A stretch of DNA of 64,000 bases, from the NCBI GenBank assembly GCA_033439765.1, contig JAULSN010000010.1, forward strand, positions 310,001 to 374,000, read 5' to 3'. This stretch comes from Lasiosphaeria ovina. Taxonomy: Eukaryota > Ascomycota > Sordariomycetes > Sordariales > Lasiosphaeriaceae. This document shows, in pieces, positions 1 through 11,107 of the stretch (the stretch's first letter is position 1; every line of letters starts with the position of its first letter). The position numbers were made by a program, and so were the translations under genes. The notes beneath the pieces are model-generated. The model worked only from the letters and a program-made list of their open reading frames with translations. It was not told the DNA's origin and searched no databases.

Positions 1-365
1 GAAGTGCAATCTCAAGATCTAAGTACAACGAAGCCTGTCGTCCTTCTCTTATTGTTGACAACGTAATTGCCTCTGATAAGGAATCGCAGTTTCCAAAAGA
101 CAACACCCGCTTTCCCCAATCCGGCAACAAAGTCCCGATAAGCACCAACTGTCTCGGCACACACACAGGCACAACGATGAGGGGGAACAGGTCTCAGATC
201 CACGACTACCCATCAATTTGCGATAAGACAACCGTAAACTCACCAGACCCCTCCATCAAAAACGTGGACAGCCCCAGCCACCTAGGCGTACACTCTGGTC
301 GTCGGTCATCTCAGAGACGCCTCGATGACAGCCAGTTCCTCTCTGCGTAGACATAAAGATTCGCC
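1..365. other. upstream region, no gene seen
   Basis: No reading frame here has coding character. The stretch is probably the 5' flank and leader of the gene that starts at 366. I see no repeat or RNA gene in it. Confidence 0.5.
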
Positions 366-1601
366 ATGGCGGTCCTCGATATCCCGGGATATGTCGCGCG
401 CCACTACCCTCTCGCAATCGTTGGCATCATAGCGTTGGCCGTTTCGCCGTTTCTAATACGCCTGCGGTGGCCAGCACCGGCCCTCAAAGCGACAGCAGCA
501 ACACTCCCCGGCAAGAAAAGCAAGCAGCAAGAGCAGCGCGAGTGGGGCAAGTGGACCCCCTCCGACTTCAAGATGCCCACGCCCGAGCCGTATCCAGACT
601 GGTCTATCGAGACGACCAAGCCGCTGCCGTACCGGCCGTTCCGCTACGGGCCCAAATACCACGTCACCATGGGCCTGCGCACGGCGCAGCACGCCGAATG
701 GATCGAGCTCGACAACCATTACCCGCGCTACCACGCCGACAAGGCCCGCCGCATCCTCGAGCGCGGCCCTCAGTGCTGCCGCACCGCCCCCGAAGCCTAC
801 CCCGCCGCCGTCGAGCTGCTCGAGGACCTCGCTGCCTACCTCCCCGCCCGGTACCCGTCGCTCTACCGCCGGGCCGGCCCCGATGCCCCGCTCGAAAACC
901 TCTGGTCGGGCGAGAAGTTCGACATCTCCGCCCGCCCACTCCCCGAGGACCCCATGCAGATGTGCGCGCGGCTGGTGCAGGACGACCTGGCACTCATGAT
1001 CGAGCGCGCCGACGGGCAGTACTACCTGCTGGCGGGCGCGATCTTGCTACCGGGGTTCTGGCGGCTGGGCGACAAGTTCGGCATGGCGCTGCCCGAGATC
1101 CACACGTCGGGCGACGTGCCGCAGTTCCGCGAGAAGCTCGAGCGCGGCATGACCAACTTCTTCCGCCGCGTGCGCCCCGACGAGATGGTCGCGCGCAACA
1201 ACTACTTCCTGCAGGTCGACGACGGCCTGGCGTGGAGCTGGAGCATCGGCGACGAGGATTCTGCGGATGTCAGTTGGTCCACGGCCGAGAAGAACCGCGC
1301 GATTGCCCACCACTTCTTCCGCTCCGAGCGCCAGACGCTGCGCCGCCTGCCGCGCACCGGCGCCGTGGTGTTTACTATCCGTACGTACTTCCATTCTGTG
1401 ACCGAGATTGCGCAGGAGGAGTATGTGCCCGGCCGCCTGGCGAGTGCCGTGCGCAGCTGGGGCGATGATGTTAGTAGGTACAAGGGCAAGGAGCGGTACG
1501 GCGACGTGTTGCTTGAGTACCTGGACAAGAAGCACGCAGAGCAGGTGCAGCGCGGGCTGGACATGAGCCGCGAGGACGAGGCCCGGGCATATCCGTACTG
1601 A
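366..1601 (+). CDS. DUF3445 / haem-dependent oxidative N-demethylase-like protein
   Basis: A single-exon gene of 411 aa. The N-terminus carries one membrane segment (about residues 14-32, YPLAIVGIIALAVSPFLIRL), followed by a linker rich in Lys and Gln. From about residue 70 the protein matches the fungal DUF3445 (HRQ) family: PYRPFRYGPKYHVTMGLR, WIELDNHYPRYHADKARR, YLLAGAILLPGFWRLGDKFG, and a C-terminal block with FFRSERQTLRRLPRTGAVVF and IRTYFHSVTEI. Members of this family are thought to be haem-dependent oxidative demethylases; the substrate of this one cannot be read from sequence. The start at 366 has a good fungal context (gccATGg) and leaves the membrane anchor complete. Codon use is GC-rich and uniform, and I see no lesion. 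A TTTTC-rich tract lies just past the stop. The regulator downstream is convergent. Confidence 0.85.
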   Translation: MAVLDIPGYVARHYPLAIVGIIALAVSPFLIRLRWPAPALKATAATLPGKKSKQQEQREWGKWTPSDFKMPTPEPYPDWSIETTKPLPYRPFRYGPKYHVTMGLRTAQHAEWIELDNHYPRYHADKARRILERGPQCCRTAPEAYPAAVELLEDLAAYLPARYPSLYRRAGPDAPLENLWSGEKFDISARPLPEDPMQMCARLVQDDLALMIERADGQYYLLAGAILLPGFWRLGDKFGMALPEIHTSGDVPQFREKLERGMTNFFRRVRPDEMVARNNYFLQVDDGLAWSWSIGDEDSADVSWSTAEKNRAIAHHFFRSERQTLRRLPRTGAVVFTIRTYFHSVTEIAQEEYVPGRLASAVRSWGDDVSRYKGKERYGDVLLEYLDKKHAEQVQRGLDMSREDEARAYPY

Positions 1602-1808
1602 CGAGACAGGCTCCTTGTTTTCTTTTCTTTTCTTTTCTTTATGGAGTCCGGCTAGGGACACAGGGCGCGCGTGGTGTTTTGATGGTGAAATTTATTATCT
1701 ATAGCCTGTGACATTTGTTTTTCCGCTAATTACAGCATATATGATGTATTGATGTATGGGTCTCTTGGCTTCCTTCCAAACAGCCACCAACTCTCTCTCT
1801 TCTACTAG

Positions 1809-3374
1809 TTATAGCGTCTCCGGGTGACTTTCAATCGGGTGGCTCGCAAGCCAGCTAACAGCCCACGCCGAGTCCTGGTCCCACGGGGCTGTCATGGCCG
1901 CAGCCACGTCCTGGATGACGCTCTGGCTCCATCCTCTGGTGAACCAGTAGCCCCGCTCCGAGATGCGCAGCACGACGCAGTAGTACGACAGCAGGGCCAG
2001 GGCCATCTGGTTCTTCTGCCGGAGCAACGTGATGAACTCATCGCTGATAGCGATGATCCACTCGGCGATGATGCGGTACTCGGGGCTCTTCAGCATGGCG
2101 CACGCTTTGGCGATGACACGGTTCAGGTGGTTGCCAGCAGCTTCGACGATGTCCCTTTCCCGCGCTGTCTGCACCTGGCTGGCAAAATGGATGGCTTCGT
2201 TGTCGTCATCGCTGATGCTGCTGTGGCCGCCGGCCTGGCGAGCCCGGGAGAGAAACTCTTCGATCTGGGTCATCAGCTGCTGGAGCTCGACGGTCAAGCC
2301 GTCGCCTTCCTCCTGGTGAGAGAACATCCTGCCGAGCGGACCGCTGCGGAGCAAGTCTCCGGACGCTTCCAGAACGCACATGATGCCGCGCAGCAGACGG
2401 AAGACGTCGACTAGGTCGTCTATCTTAGGGCCGGCGCCGTCGGGGGTGTTCTCGTCGGGCCGCGAGGCGGCAAAGCCGCTGACAAAGAACAGCCCCGACG
2501 AGGCAAACAAGGCGTGACAGTTGTCGGGCGTGATGTCGGTCAGCGCGACGCGGATGCCCTGGATGGCCAGGCTCTGGTGATGCGAGGCCTGCAGCGCGCG
2601 CTTGGCTCGCTGCGCCGGGTGCAGGAAGGCTAGGTGGAGGGCCGACGTGGCGAGGATCTGGTGCAGCACGAACACGTTCTGGAAGCCCTGCTTCGGGATG
2701 TCGACCTGCCACATGTCGCTCAATTTGTGGACGCCGTGCTGGGACAGCGTCTTCCAGGTTGTGGCGGTGAAGTGGTGCAGCAGCTCGAGGTCCTCGAGCC
2801 AGCTTGCTGTCCCCCGTTCCGCTCTGTCTGTGGAGAACTTGGCAAAGTAGGGAAATGGGTCCGGAGAGGATGCTATGGGTGTGTCTGCTGGCTCAAACAA
2901 GAGAGGGGAAGCAGCGGGTAGAGGAGTGGGCGTGTTGATCAAGGCCAGGGGGGTAGATGCTTCGGCTGACGACGGGCGGCGTGGCTGGATGAGTCGTGGT
3001 ATCTCGGCTATCCACGTGATAGGGCTATGTGATGAAACTGCCTTAGGAAAGCTGTTAATAAGCGTGATAAGTAGGAAGCAAAGGCACGTTCTCGGACTTA
3101 CTGGCGATGTTTCTCGTGATAGCGAGGACGAAGTTTGTGCCGAAGTGCCAGAGCTTGGCACCCCGAGACTGCACACAACTCCGTGACGCACGCAAGCCCT
3201 GCAGGGGCGATTTTCATCGCACTAAAATCCCAACACCGGTCAGAGGTTGCTTGTGTGACTGTTGGCTTGGCTGCGCGCAGGTGCCTTCGTGACATTCGGT
3301 ACCTTGACTCGTCGCTGCTTACACCTCAGACAGCCTGCACGGGATTTCCTATAGCCCAGGCGTGGAGGAGCCAT
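1809..3374 (-). CDS. Zn2Cys6 transcription factor with fungal-specific C-terminal domain
   Basis: A three-exon gene: 3303-3374, 3102-3221 and 1809-3041, giving about 474 aa. Exon 1 starts MAPPRLGYRKSRAGC and holds the first half of the zinc cluster (CLRCKQRRVK). An 81-nt intron (3222-3302, GTACCG...TTTTAG) separates it from the second half in exon 2 (CDENRPCRACVRHGVVC). Together they give the six-Cys GAL4-type pattern C-x2-C-x6-C-x5-C-x2-C-x6-C. A second intron of about 60 nt (3042-3101, GTAAGT...CCTAAG) is needed to stay in frame; its exact acceptor is less certain. The remainder resembles the fungal transcription factor domain 2 seen in Upc2/C6 regulators: LEDLELLHHFTATTW, W..DIPKQGFQNVFVLHQIL, HLAFLHPAQ. 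This is a predicted nuclear DNA-binding regulator; its targets are unknown. It is convergent with the DUF3445 gene. Confidence 0.85.
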
Positions 3375-4290
3375 TGAGACCGGCCCCCACTGGAACCTGC
3401 AAACAGGTACTTGCTCCCAGGCTCAGGCTAGCCTCCACTGTTTCAAAGTTGTGTACCGGTTGGTGACTTCCCAGGATGCACTTGGCCCAGTAAATTCGGG
3501 TTGGGGGTACCTGCTTGCACCTACACGGACGGGATTGGTGTTTTCACATTCCGGGTTGCGAACGAAAAGTGGAAAAAGGAGCGACAAAACGGTGTTTCAC
3601 ATCGGCAATGTCCACCCTCCCGCATCATCCGAAGGCTTGCCTTCACTTCTTGACGAATTAGGTGTTGATACGCCCTTCGCAGGTGGGGGGCCGCGTACTG
3701 TCAGATCCGGCACAACCAATGAAAGCATGATCCGAATCCGAGGTGCGTACGCGTACACATACCCTAACCCTGTTTTCGGATCTGTAACCGAAATTTGGAC
3801 CCCAACTCTGGTTCTATTTCTGACCAGGGACGCTGGCTACACATACTCGAACTTGAACACCAAATCTTTCGAATGGCTCGGTATCCACGCAAACATATGG
3901 TATTGAAGCAGTAGCAACCGTGGTAGCCCCGAGCGCCGAGACTGCCGGTAATTTCGGTGATAACTGTTGAAGTCATTGCTTATTTGAGTGAGCAGTCTTT
4001 CTTCTCCTTGTCACGACCAAAGGCCATGATCAAAGTGAAAAAAAAAGTTTTAAATCCCAGTGTGTGTCACCCTTAGTGCAGAGGTCATGCTAGTATGATG
4101 CCCGAAGGCCCTTCTGATGCCCGAAGGCAGGGAAAAAAAGAGGAAAGGGTAAAAGAGAGGGAGGGAGCGGTTGGTTTTATAGAGAATGTAGTTGGTCCGT
4201 GCACGGCTGTAAATTTTGGGGTGGGTCGTATGTGGGGCACCAATGGGGCGCCTGTGGGCCCTTCACTTGTAGGTCCAGGCCACAATGAAC
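3375..4290. other. intergenic, repeat-bearing, no gene seen
   Basis: No convincing coding frame. The right part contains a purine-rich stretch and GTTGGTCCGTGCACGGCTG at 4191-4209, which recurs near 59.84 kb and is listed separately as a repeat. Confidence 0.4.
4128..4215 (+). repeat. dispersed repeat, copy A (GTTGGTCCGTGCACG core)
   Basis: A purine-rich run (GGGAAAAAAAGAGG...), then a TTTTATA-containing segment, then GTTGGTCCGTGCACGGCTG. The same order of elements occurs on the same strand at 59770-59867 with GTTGGTCCGTGCACGACTG. The 19-bp cores differ at one position; the flanks are looser. It probably belongs to a transposon terminus or a MITE. No target duplication was identified. Confidence 0.45.
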
Positions 4291-6250
4291 TGAAGGCCCA
4301 TGGGAACGCATTTCTTTTGGCGCCCAAATTTGGATTGGTATCTTTTGCAAACAACCTCCACCGTATACCTAGCCGGCATGGAAGCAATTCCAAAGATGAT
4401 CGTCGACAAACTGCCTTTGCTGCTTGCGGCAGCGGAGCCATCCTTGTCGTTACTCTTCTTCGGAATGTCACAAAGCGCGATCCGCTTTCCAATATCTCTT
4501 TCATTGGCAACGAGCATATGACAGTGAGGAGAACAAGAGACAGACCTTTCTCCTCAACGCTCGAGATCTCTATCTCGGGGGATACAGAAAGGTAAGCAAT
4601 TCCAATCTCTCGCCAATACTAAGCAATTAAACACAGACGCTAATGACGAAACCACACACAGTTCAAGAATGGCATCTACAGGATCGGGGCGCCCAACTGT
4701 ACGTTTCTTATCTAATACATGCAACCTCAACAGTATCTACCGCTTTATTAACCTTTGATCACCAGGGTCAACCGTTGTCGTTCTATCGCCCAAGTTTCTA
4801 CCTGAGTTGAACAAGCCGCCAGAAGACATCCTCAGCCTTGCCGTTGCTATCGAGGAGGTAAGATCAACCTACCTGACGATAGCGATTTTTTTTTTAGCGA
4901 GAGCATGAAAGGGAATCTAAATGGTGGCCGGCTTTGACAGGTGATTCATTCCCGCTACACCTAGATCAAGCTGGGAAATCCGGCCGTTCTACACCATCTC
5001 AAAAAGAACATGACGGACGCTCTGGGTACCTGATGCCGGCGATTTCCAATGAGTTGCAATAATGGCTCAACAAAGAAATGCCCTGCGTGACGACTGAACG
5101 CCTGTCAACATTAACAACAAGCTTCTCCGTATCGTCGCCGCCGTGTCGGGCCTCGTCTTTGTCGTCACGGACATGGGCTGGTCAGAAGAGTATCTCGACA
5201 TCGGCGTCAACTACACTGTTGAGTTCATGTAGGTTTGCACCGCTATCTCCAGCATACCGCCGTGGAAGAGGCTGTTTGCGGCCAGTCGGCTGCCCGAGGT
5301 CAAGAAGCTAAACGAGAGGCTCGAGCAGGCCCATGCGCTCCTACGTCCAGTCATCGAGGCTCGCCAGCAACTCGCCGACGCTGGAGGCAAAACGCCTTGT
5401 GACATGTTACAGTGGCTGATAAAGAACCAAGTCGAGCGGAATAGCATCAACAGCTTATAATTGGCAAGCAGGCAGCTGAACCTCATATCTTCCTCCATCT
5501 ACACTACCACGATTGCGTTGACTAATGCGTGAGTGCCCCTCTTTGACTCTCCTCTGTATTATGGACTATTCTAACACGAGCTTCACGACAGATTCTACGA
5601 CCTTGCGGCAGACCCAAGCTTGCCGCAAAGCTTCGAGCGGAGGTCCGCAGAGTGCTGTCTAGATACCGCGGCGTCCTCTGCTCTAGAGAGCTAGAGTGCA
5701 CGAGAAGGTTAGACAGCTTCGTTACCGAGACGATGCGCGGCGGCCCGCACTCAGTAAACACGTTCCAGCGCAAAGGGATGCGGCCGTTCCGCCTGTCAAC
5801 CGGCCAGGAGATCTCCGCGGGAGTCGTGATCGACGTGCGAATTCTTCCACGATCCGGACCGCTTCGACGGCCTGCGATTCTACAAAGAAGCCGAGCGTGT
5901 CCGCAAAGCGCAACCTGTCAGGGAGGGCCGTCATTTTGGGCCCGACTACGAGCACCATTTCGACCCCTGCAAGGAGAAGTTTTTGACGTTTGGATACGGC
6001 CGCCACGCGTACCCCGGCCGCTTCTTGGCCTCCAAGGAGATCAAGGCGATTGTCGCCAACGTACTGATCCTGTGCGAGATCAAGTTGGCCGACGGCGTGA
6101 CGGAGCAAGACCCAAACCTGACGTTCGGCTCAATGGTGAGTTTGTTCAGCTTATTCTCTTGAAAGGCAAACGCTGACTTAGTACACTGTAGTCTTTCCCT
6201 GATCCGACGAAGGATTCATGTTCAGGAAGATCAACCAGTGTGGTAATTAG
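4290..6250 (+). pseudogene. cytochrome P450 pseudogene (axial Cys replaced by Tyr)
   Basis: Pieces of a fungal P450 lie in order on the plus strand: RQTFLLNARDLYLGGYRK, FKNGIYRIGAPN, STVVVLSPKFLPELNKPPED, INNKLLRIVAAVSGLVFV, TDMGWSEEYLDIGVNYTV, TTTIALTNAFYDLAA, RRLDSFVTETMR (helix K region), HDPDRFDGLRFYKEAE and the haem loop FGYGRHAYPGRF. Splice signals between the first exons survive (for example a GTAAGC donor after GYRK). Stops interrupt the frame at 4962-4964, 5060-5062, 5230-5232 and 5458-5460, and there are several frameshifts, including one near 5090 and one near the C-terminus. In the haem loop the invariant Cys is Tyr (TAC for TGC), so even a repaired chain would lack the thiolate ligand. 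The family resembles ent-kaurene-oxidase-like fungal P450s of secondary metabolism. The 5' limit is approximate. Confidence 0.85.
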
Positions 6251-7013
6251 ATGTTGTTGTGTCCTGTTTTTAAATTCGGACCCAGAATGAATTACACATG
6301 ACTTTGACTGAAAACATATGTCTAATCTCCGCCTAGTTTGTGTTTATGAAGCGTGATTTCGTGACTGGCGCCACATGACTGACCTTCCAATCACCAAAAG
6401 AAAACAACGAGGCTCGGGTCGTGGGCTGGGTCATCGCCGTCAACCTCCCGCAATAGTGATGCCTTCAAATCTTCCGGGAAGAAGTCCGGAGATTTTAAAT
6501 ACCCTCGTGCTGTCGGTCAATCCCACGAAACAACTCACCTCTGAGCCTCGACTCGATACATCGATCGTCCTTTCAAACCAGCTTCCTCTAATCAACCATG
6601 TCATCTCACGCTGACCCACAACCCCTGTTCGGGACAGCCTTCTCGGCATTGGCATAACCGCTGCCATACTCCTCTTCATTATCCTGCCCATATCCGACAG
6701 GAAGACTCGCATCCAACTGCAGGGAAGAAACATAGAAACATTTCATGCAACTCCACAGCCATCCTCCAATCCGCCCAGAGAAAAACAGCCACGATCTCCA
6801 ACGCTTGCGCCTCCTTTGGCACTTGCTCCATCAGATCACGATGCTCACAGCCTCTCTCGTCACTAGCGCATACCACATCGCCGCGCTCGTGACGCGATAT
6901 TACATGCTTGAGACAGGCCACGATAACCCCTCCGAGACAACACAGGCCTCGACAAAGGACAGCATTCTGGGCAGCAGCAGCGGCGCCATCTCGCACGTGC
7001 TCTGTGTGTTGTC

Positions 7014-7556
7014 GTGGCTACGGGGCTGACGCCGCCGTTGCGCGGCTGCGAGACGCGGCTGTTCATCACCTTCCGCCGCCAGCTGCTCGAGTTCTACAGC
7101 CCGCGGCCGTCGCTAGCTGTGTCGGTGGCGAGGGAGACAAAGCCCGTTGCCGATGCTCAGAGTGGTCGCGGAGACAGTGCACTTGCTGTGGCGGCACCTG
7201 AGCCTTCTAAGCAGACGAACAACGACACGATGGAGACAGCCATGCCGATCGTCAACAAACCAACCCGCACGCGCGGTACTGGCCGACACATGCGGGAAGG
7301 GGGCATCCCCAACTGGAAGCGAATGGCAACAATACCTGCGAGGAAATCATCTCTGGGCGTCACACCGCCCACGGGCATGTGCGGTACGCGGGTTGTTCTG
7401 CCCGACCCGAAACGGAGACCGGCTGTGACTGGGCGTGGCAGAAGGAGGAATACCCGGATCAGGCTGCCGGGATTCGATCTTGACTCAAGGATGTACGAGT
7501 CGTTCCCGCCTCTGGAGGAGGAGGAGGAGCAGGAGGAGGGCGCACAGGAGGTTTAA
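7014..7556 (+). CDS. hypothetical basic protein with acidic tail (doubtful)
   Basis: An open frame of 180 aa with GC-rich codons: CETRLFITFRRQLLEFYSPR near the start, an Arg-rich middle (TGRGRRRNTRIRLPGF) and an acidic end (YESFPPLEEEEEQEEGAQEV). About 340 nt upstream, in a different frame, 6628-6700 encodes a strongly hydrophobic stretch (LLGIGITAAILLFIILPISD), so a spliced gene with one membrane segment beginning near 6600 is possible. I could not join the two pieces with confident splice sites and do not recognise the protein. It may be a decaying gene like its neighbours. Confidence 0.3.
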   Translation: MATGLTPPLRGCETRLFITFRRQLLEFYSPRPSLAVSVARETKPVADAQSGRGDSALAVAAPEPSKQTNNDTMETAMPIVNKPTRTRGTGRHMREGGIPNWKRMATIPARKSSLGVTPPTGMCGTRVVLPDPKRRPAVTGRGRRRNTRIRLPGFDLDSRMYESFPPLEEEEEQEEGAQEV

Positions 7557-8058
7557 TTAGATGGTCGGCGTGGAAAGTGTTCAGCGGGCTTCGGGTTTTT
7601 AATTCGTTCTGATGATACGGGTTATGAATATGAATGAATGTTTACGATGTTGAATGCAGTCTCGGAACCACGAGTTTGGATTACCCAAAGGAATAGGAAT
7701 TATGTGTTCTTTCAAAGTCAGGCTAAACTTACTCGTTAAGGATTTCCTACGTCAATCCAAACAATTTATCAACAAATGAAGAGCCATCTCCAACATTTGC
7801 ACTCTTGCCAACAAAGAGTGAATCCCCGCCTTCTGTGATTGCGATATCATGTGTGTCCTTCTCCAGCGCTTGTCCTAGACTCGGTATGACTGAACCGTGG
7901 ATTTCCCCGTCAATCCTTGTCCTGTTGTGAGGACTATTCTCTTGGAGGCTTGTTACGAAGATCCCTCCGCCCAAACGTTGCTGTAATTAGTTAGCGGACT
8001 ACCGCTGCACCAGCAGACAAAACGGACCGCTGTTGCCTGGCACCCTGGGCAACAGCAG

Positions 8059-11000
8059 CTATATGGTCGCAACCCCCACCACACCCGGCCTGTTTCGGCC
8101 ATATGGTGAATTTCTCCCCTCAACACTTGCCCTTTTGTGAGTGTCTTTTTCTTCGTGGCTTGTTCTCTGGCGACCAAGCCGTGAAGAGCCACCATTACCA
8201 ATTGCCCCATTGCCAATGTCCTTCATCTCAAAGCTTGTACTGTTCCGAGTCTCCTTCTCTTTGCCCTTCACGCCATATTTCTGTGCCTCCACATCCGCGC
8301 CCTGATCCCCGGGCTCCGACTGACCTGCGTCTCTTGGTCGGCGACGGGACAGCCCGGGGATCCGGCTCCACGCACCACGCTCCTTCATCTGCTCGCCTTG
8401 ATCGGTAGCTTTCTTGAGAATATTCTCGACGGAGGGTGGTGGGCTATCTGGAGACTTGCCAAGAGGGCTGTTGTTGTGATGCTTTACTCTCCAAGCCTCA
8501 AGTCGCGCCCTTATCCAGGCCCTTTGGTCAAGACCAGTGAGCATAGCCAGGGCAATGACGCACGTTAAGCCTGACACAATTCTGACCACGGTGAAGACAA
8601 GCAGGTACTGGTTGATGTGGGTCCCTTTTACGGCCTCCCTGACGGATTGTGCGTTGAATAGCTGCAGCGTGATGATTAGAAGAATGTTGCCAAGAGCAGA
8701 GAGGGCCTACAGGTCACTTACTCCGTCTCGAAGAGTTTCCACCCGCCTAATCTTTTCAGCTATTCGAGCTTCTAGCTCTTATCTGGCATCCGAATGCAAT
8801 TTGAGGACGACTTCCCAATTTCCCTCCACAACCTTTACCCCCTCCGTGAAATGCTCCTTATCCCGAAGTATATAATTCTGTAGGTCTTCTATAGATTCTC
8901 TACTCAAGTTCTTTATGCCTTCCACGTCTTGATTGATCGAATCGAGAAACATGGGCAACAACTGTAAGAGACGGAAGCAGAATGCCGATCGCTCTAACTT
9001 TTGGCCGTCGTACATGAGCCGATCGCGGGAGCTTTAGTTCAGAGCTTGTGCGACCTGGAAGAGTTGGATTATAGCAAGAAATCAGATAACACAGGATTAA
9101 TTATGTTGTGGAAGACTCAAACATTTGTGCTGACTGTCTCGTCGATGGCGGAAAGCGTGTGAAGCCAGTCCTCTCTCCATGCACTGATGGTGGACACCAG
9201 CAGGCGCTGGAAGTTAACAGTGCCGCATAACTGGTGGCTCGGTTTGATTCCCAACTCTTCTATTGCTGTGACGCTGGGGAAGTTTGCCTCGGATGCAGAA
9301 CACCGTGAACTGTCCTCATCAACGCAGACCACGATAGCAAACCTGTCGCAAGAGGCTCCAGCCTGGAACGTGTTCAAGGCAAGCGCTTAACGCCTCTCGC
9401 TAATGGGAATATAATTAGCCGGGGTGATGAAAGCTCCCCCTTCACTTCGGTTGGTGGCCGAGGGGGAAATGCCATGGGCTAAGAGAAGACTATCTTCACG
9501 CTCACACCGTAGGCCAACTGCCTTCCGATGCGCTTTGGGCTGCATTCTCGTGGTGGTAAAAGAACGAAGGTGAATCTGTAGTAACTGCCTATACTCCCGA
9601 AATGAGCCACCCCAAAACCAGCACCTGGACTGCATTGTTAGCCATGGAGTTGAGTGGTGGGCTAGGAAGTTGTGCGCACATCCCTGGCCGTATTGGGCGC
9701 ATCTGCCTCCGTGACTGAGGACGAAGATTTCCGATGGCAGAAATCACAAGAGCAATAGAATCCAAGGTCAGAAAGCCTGCGGACTTTGTCAACTAGTTTG
9801 GCTCAAAGATACTGAACCTCGAACAAACTAGCAAAACATGTCAACGAACCATTCCTAAGGGCGACGCCGAGGGGGGGGGGGGGGGGGGGGTGGGGGGCGG
9901 ATAACTAACATTAGTAGCCCGCATCAAATAAACTTGGATTCATCAATATCCTCATAGCTGGGTACTGATGATAGTGCTGTGGTTTCACGATCGCCAACCT
10001 GAACCTAGGAGATCGTCAATAAAGTCTATAGGCGGAGGAGCGAACAGAACCAAGAGCTCACACCAGTCGCCAACTGTCCAGCAAATAGGCGAAGGTAATT
10101 GCTGCCTGGCTCGTCTTTCTCAAATGTCCAGTCATACGTGATGAAATTGCAGTTGCCTTTATTGTATTGGGAAAATAGCCGTCCCAAATCTTCACCGAAA
10201 TATACTTCTCTCGGTATCAGGGACTTTGGCCACTCGTTCCCAATTTGATTCCAAACGCCATTGTCGTCCGGATTCTTGAAAGCTTGGTGATCAAGTTGAA
10301 TCTTTGGCTTCGGGAAATCCGTGGGGGATTGTATCCACGATTTGAAGATCTCTCAAGCCGTGGCGAGGGAGTCTACCGTGACAAGTACACCCGCCCAGAA
10401 CTCGTCACTTTCAGAATTGCCAATCAGGCTGCCAAGGCGCTCTGCGGGTCCTTCAGCAGCCTCCCAAGCTTGTTCGTGCTGAGCGCGCAGTCCTTCCTGA
10501 GACGCTCGTTCCTGCAGGAACGGGTAGTTATCGTCCCGAACAGGTAAGGTATTTAGATGCGAATCTGGTAGCTATCGTCCTGACTGCTCAAGGACCTTTC
10601 GCCGCGAGCTAGAGACTTATCATTCCCAGAGTAGAATAATCCCTCGGATCGGGATAGGGAGCCGTCGTTGTGAGCAGTTAAGGTGCATTTGGGACGGAGC
10701 TGGGAGCTATCGTCTTGAACAGGCGAGGGATTTTGAACGTGGAATAGGGAGTTATTATCGTTGGCAATTCCGGAATTTTCGTCTCGAGCGAACAGCGAGC
10801 TATCGTCCCGCGAGGACAAGGACCTGGATGATTGTTCTATTGATTCCGATTCTGTTGGTGGTTGTGGTGGTGGCGCGTAGTCAAGCGCCTACACAGTTAT
10901 CGGAGTGATTTGGCGCTAGACAGTTTACTCGAGGAGAGAAACGAGCCTTGCCTGCTGGTCGATCAAACGCCTAATCTCGTCCACCAGAGCCTTCGTGGTA

Positions 11001-11107
11001 TCGTCTCTGGGCGGCGGTGCCAACGCGCTGTTGTCGACTACAGATGACGGGTTTATTGAAAAAAGACTCGGAATGAAATGGGCGGAGGGTTCAAAAGGGT
11101 TGGGCAA
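8059..11107 (-). pseudogene. CorA-like (Mg2+ transporter superfamily) fungal protein, disrupted
   Basis: Reading leftwards from MPNPFEPSAHFIPSLF (11107): a helix-rich start (DEIRRLIDQQARLVSLLE), a Ser/Asp-rich repeated segment (SSRDDS, VQDDSS, SSQDDS), QERASQEGLRAQHEQAWEAA, then the conserved EWPKSLIPREVYFGEDLG and FITYDWTFEKDEPGSNYLRL. The C-terminal part has ISAWREDWLHTLSAIDE, LERSAFCFRLLQLLPMFLDS, NWEVVLKLHSDAR, AEKIRRVETLRDG, and, after a clean 60-nt intron at 8662-8721, LFNAQSVREAVKGTHINQY and a membrane helix. This is the pattern of fungal CorA-like proteins with a coiled region before terminal membrane helices. In-frame stops at 10352-10354 (TGA), 9034-9036 (TAA) and 8779-8781 (TAA) break it, and a frame change near 10550 and a G20 tract lie inside. 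A further open stretch at 7747-7974 may be its old C-terminus. Confidence 0.65.
9871..9890 (+). repeat. poly-G tract (G20)
   Basis: Twenty consecutive G, followed by T and another G6. It lies inside the disrupted CorA-like gene. A longer G tract occurs at 17878-17902. The length should be treated as uncertain. Confidence 0.9.

Noticed and set aside
467..1468. Long plus-strand frame overlapping the DUF3445 gene
   Set aside because: Arg/Pro/Ala-rich shadow frame caused by GC-rich codons; no family features.
6375..6733. Small frames just after the P450 relic
   Set aside because: No resemblance to known proteins and no supporting start or splice context, except the hydrophobic stretch mentioned with the 7014-7556 entry.
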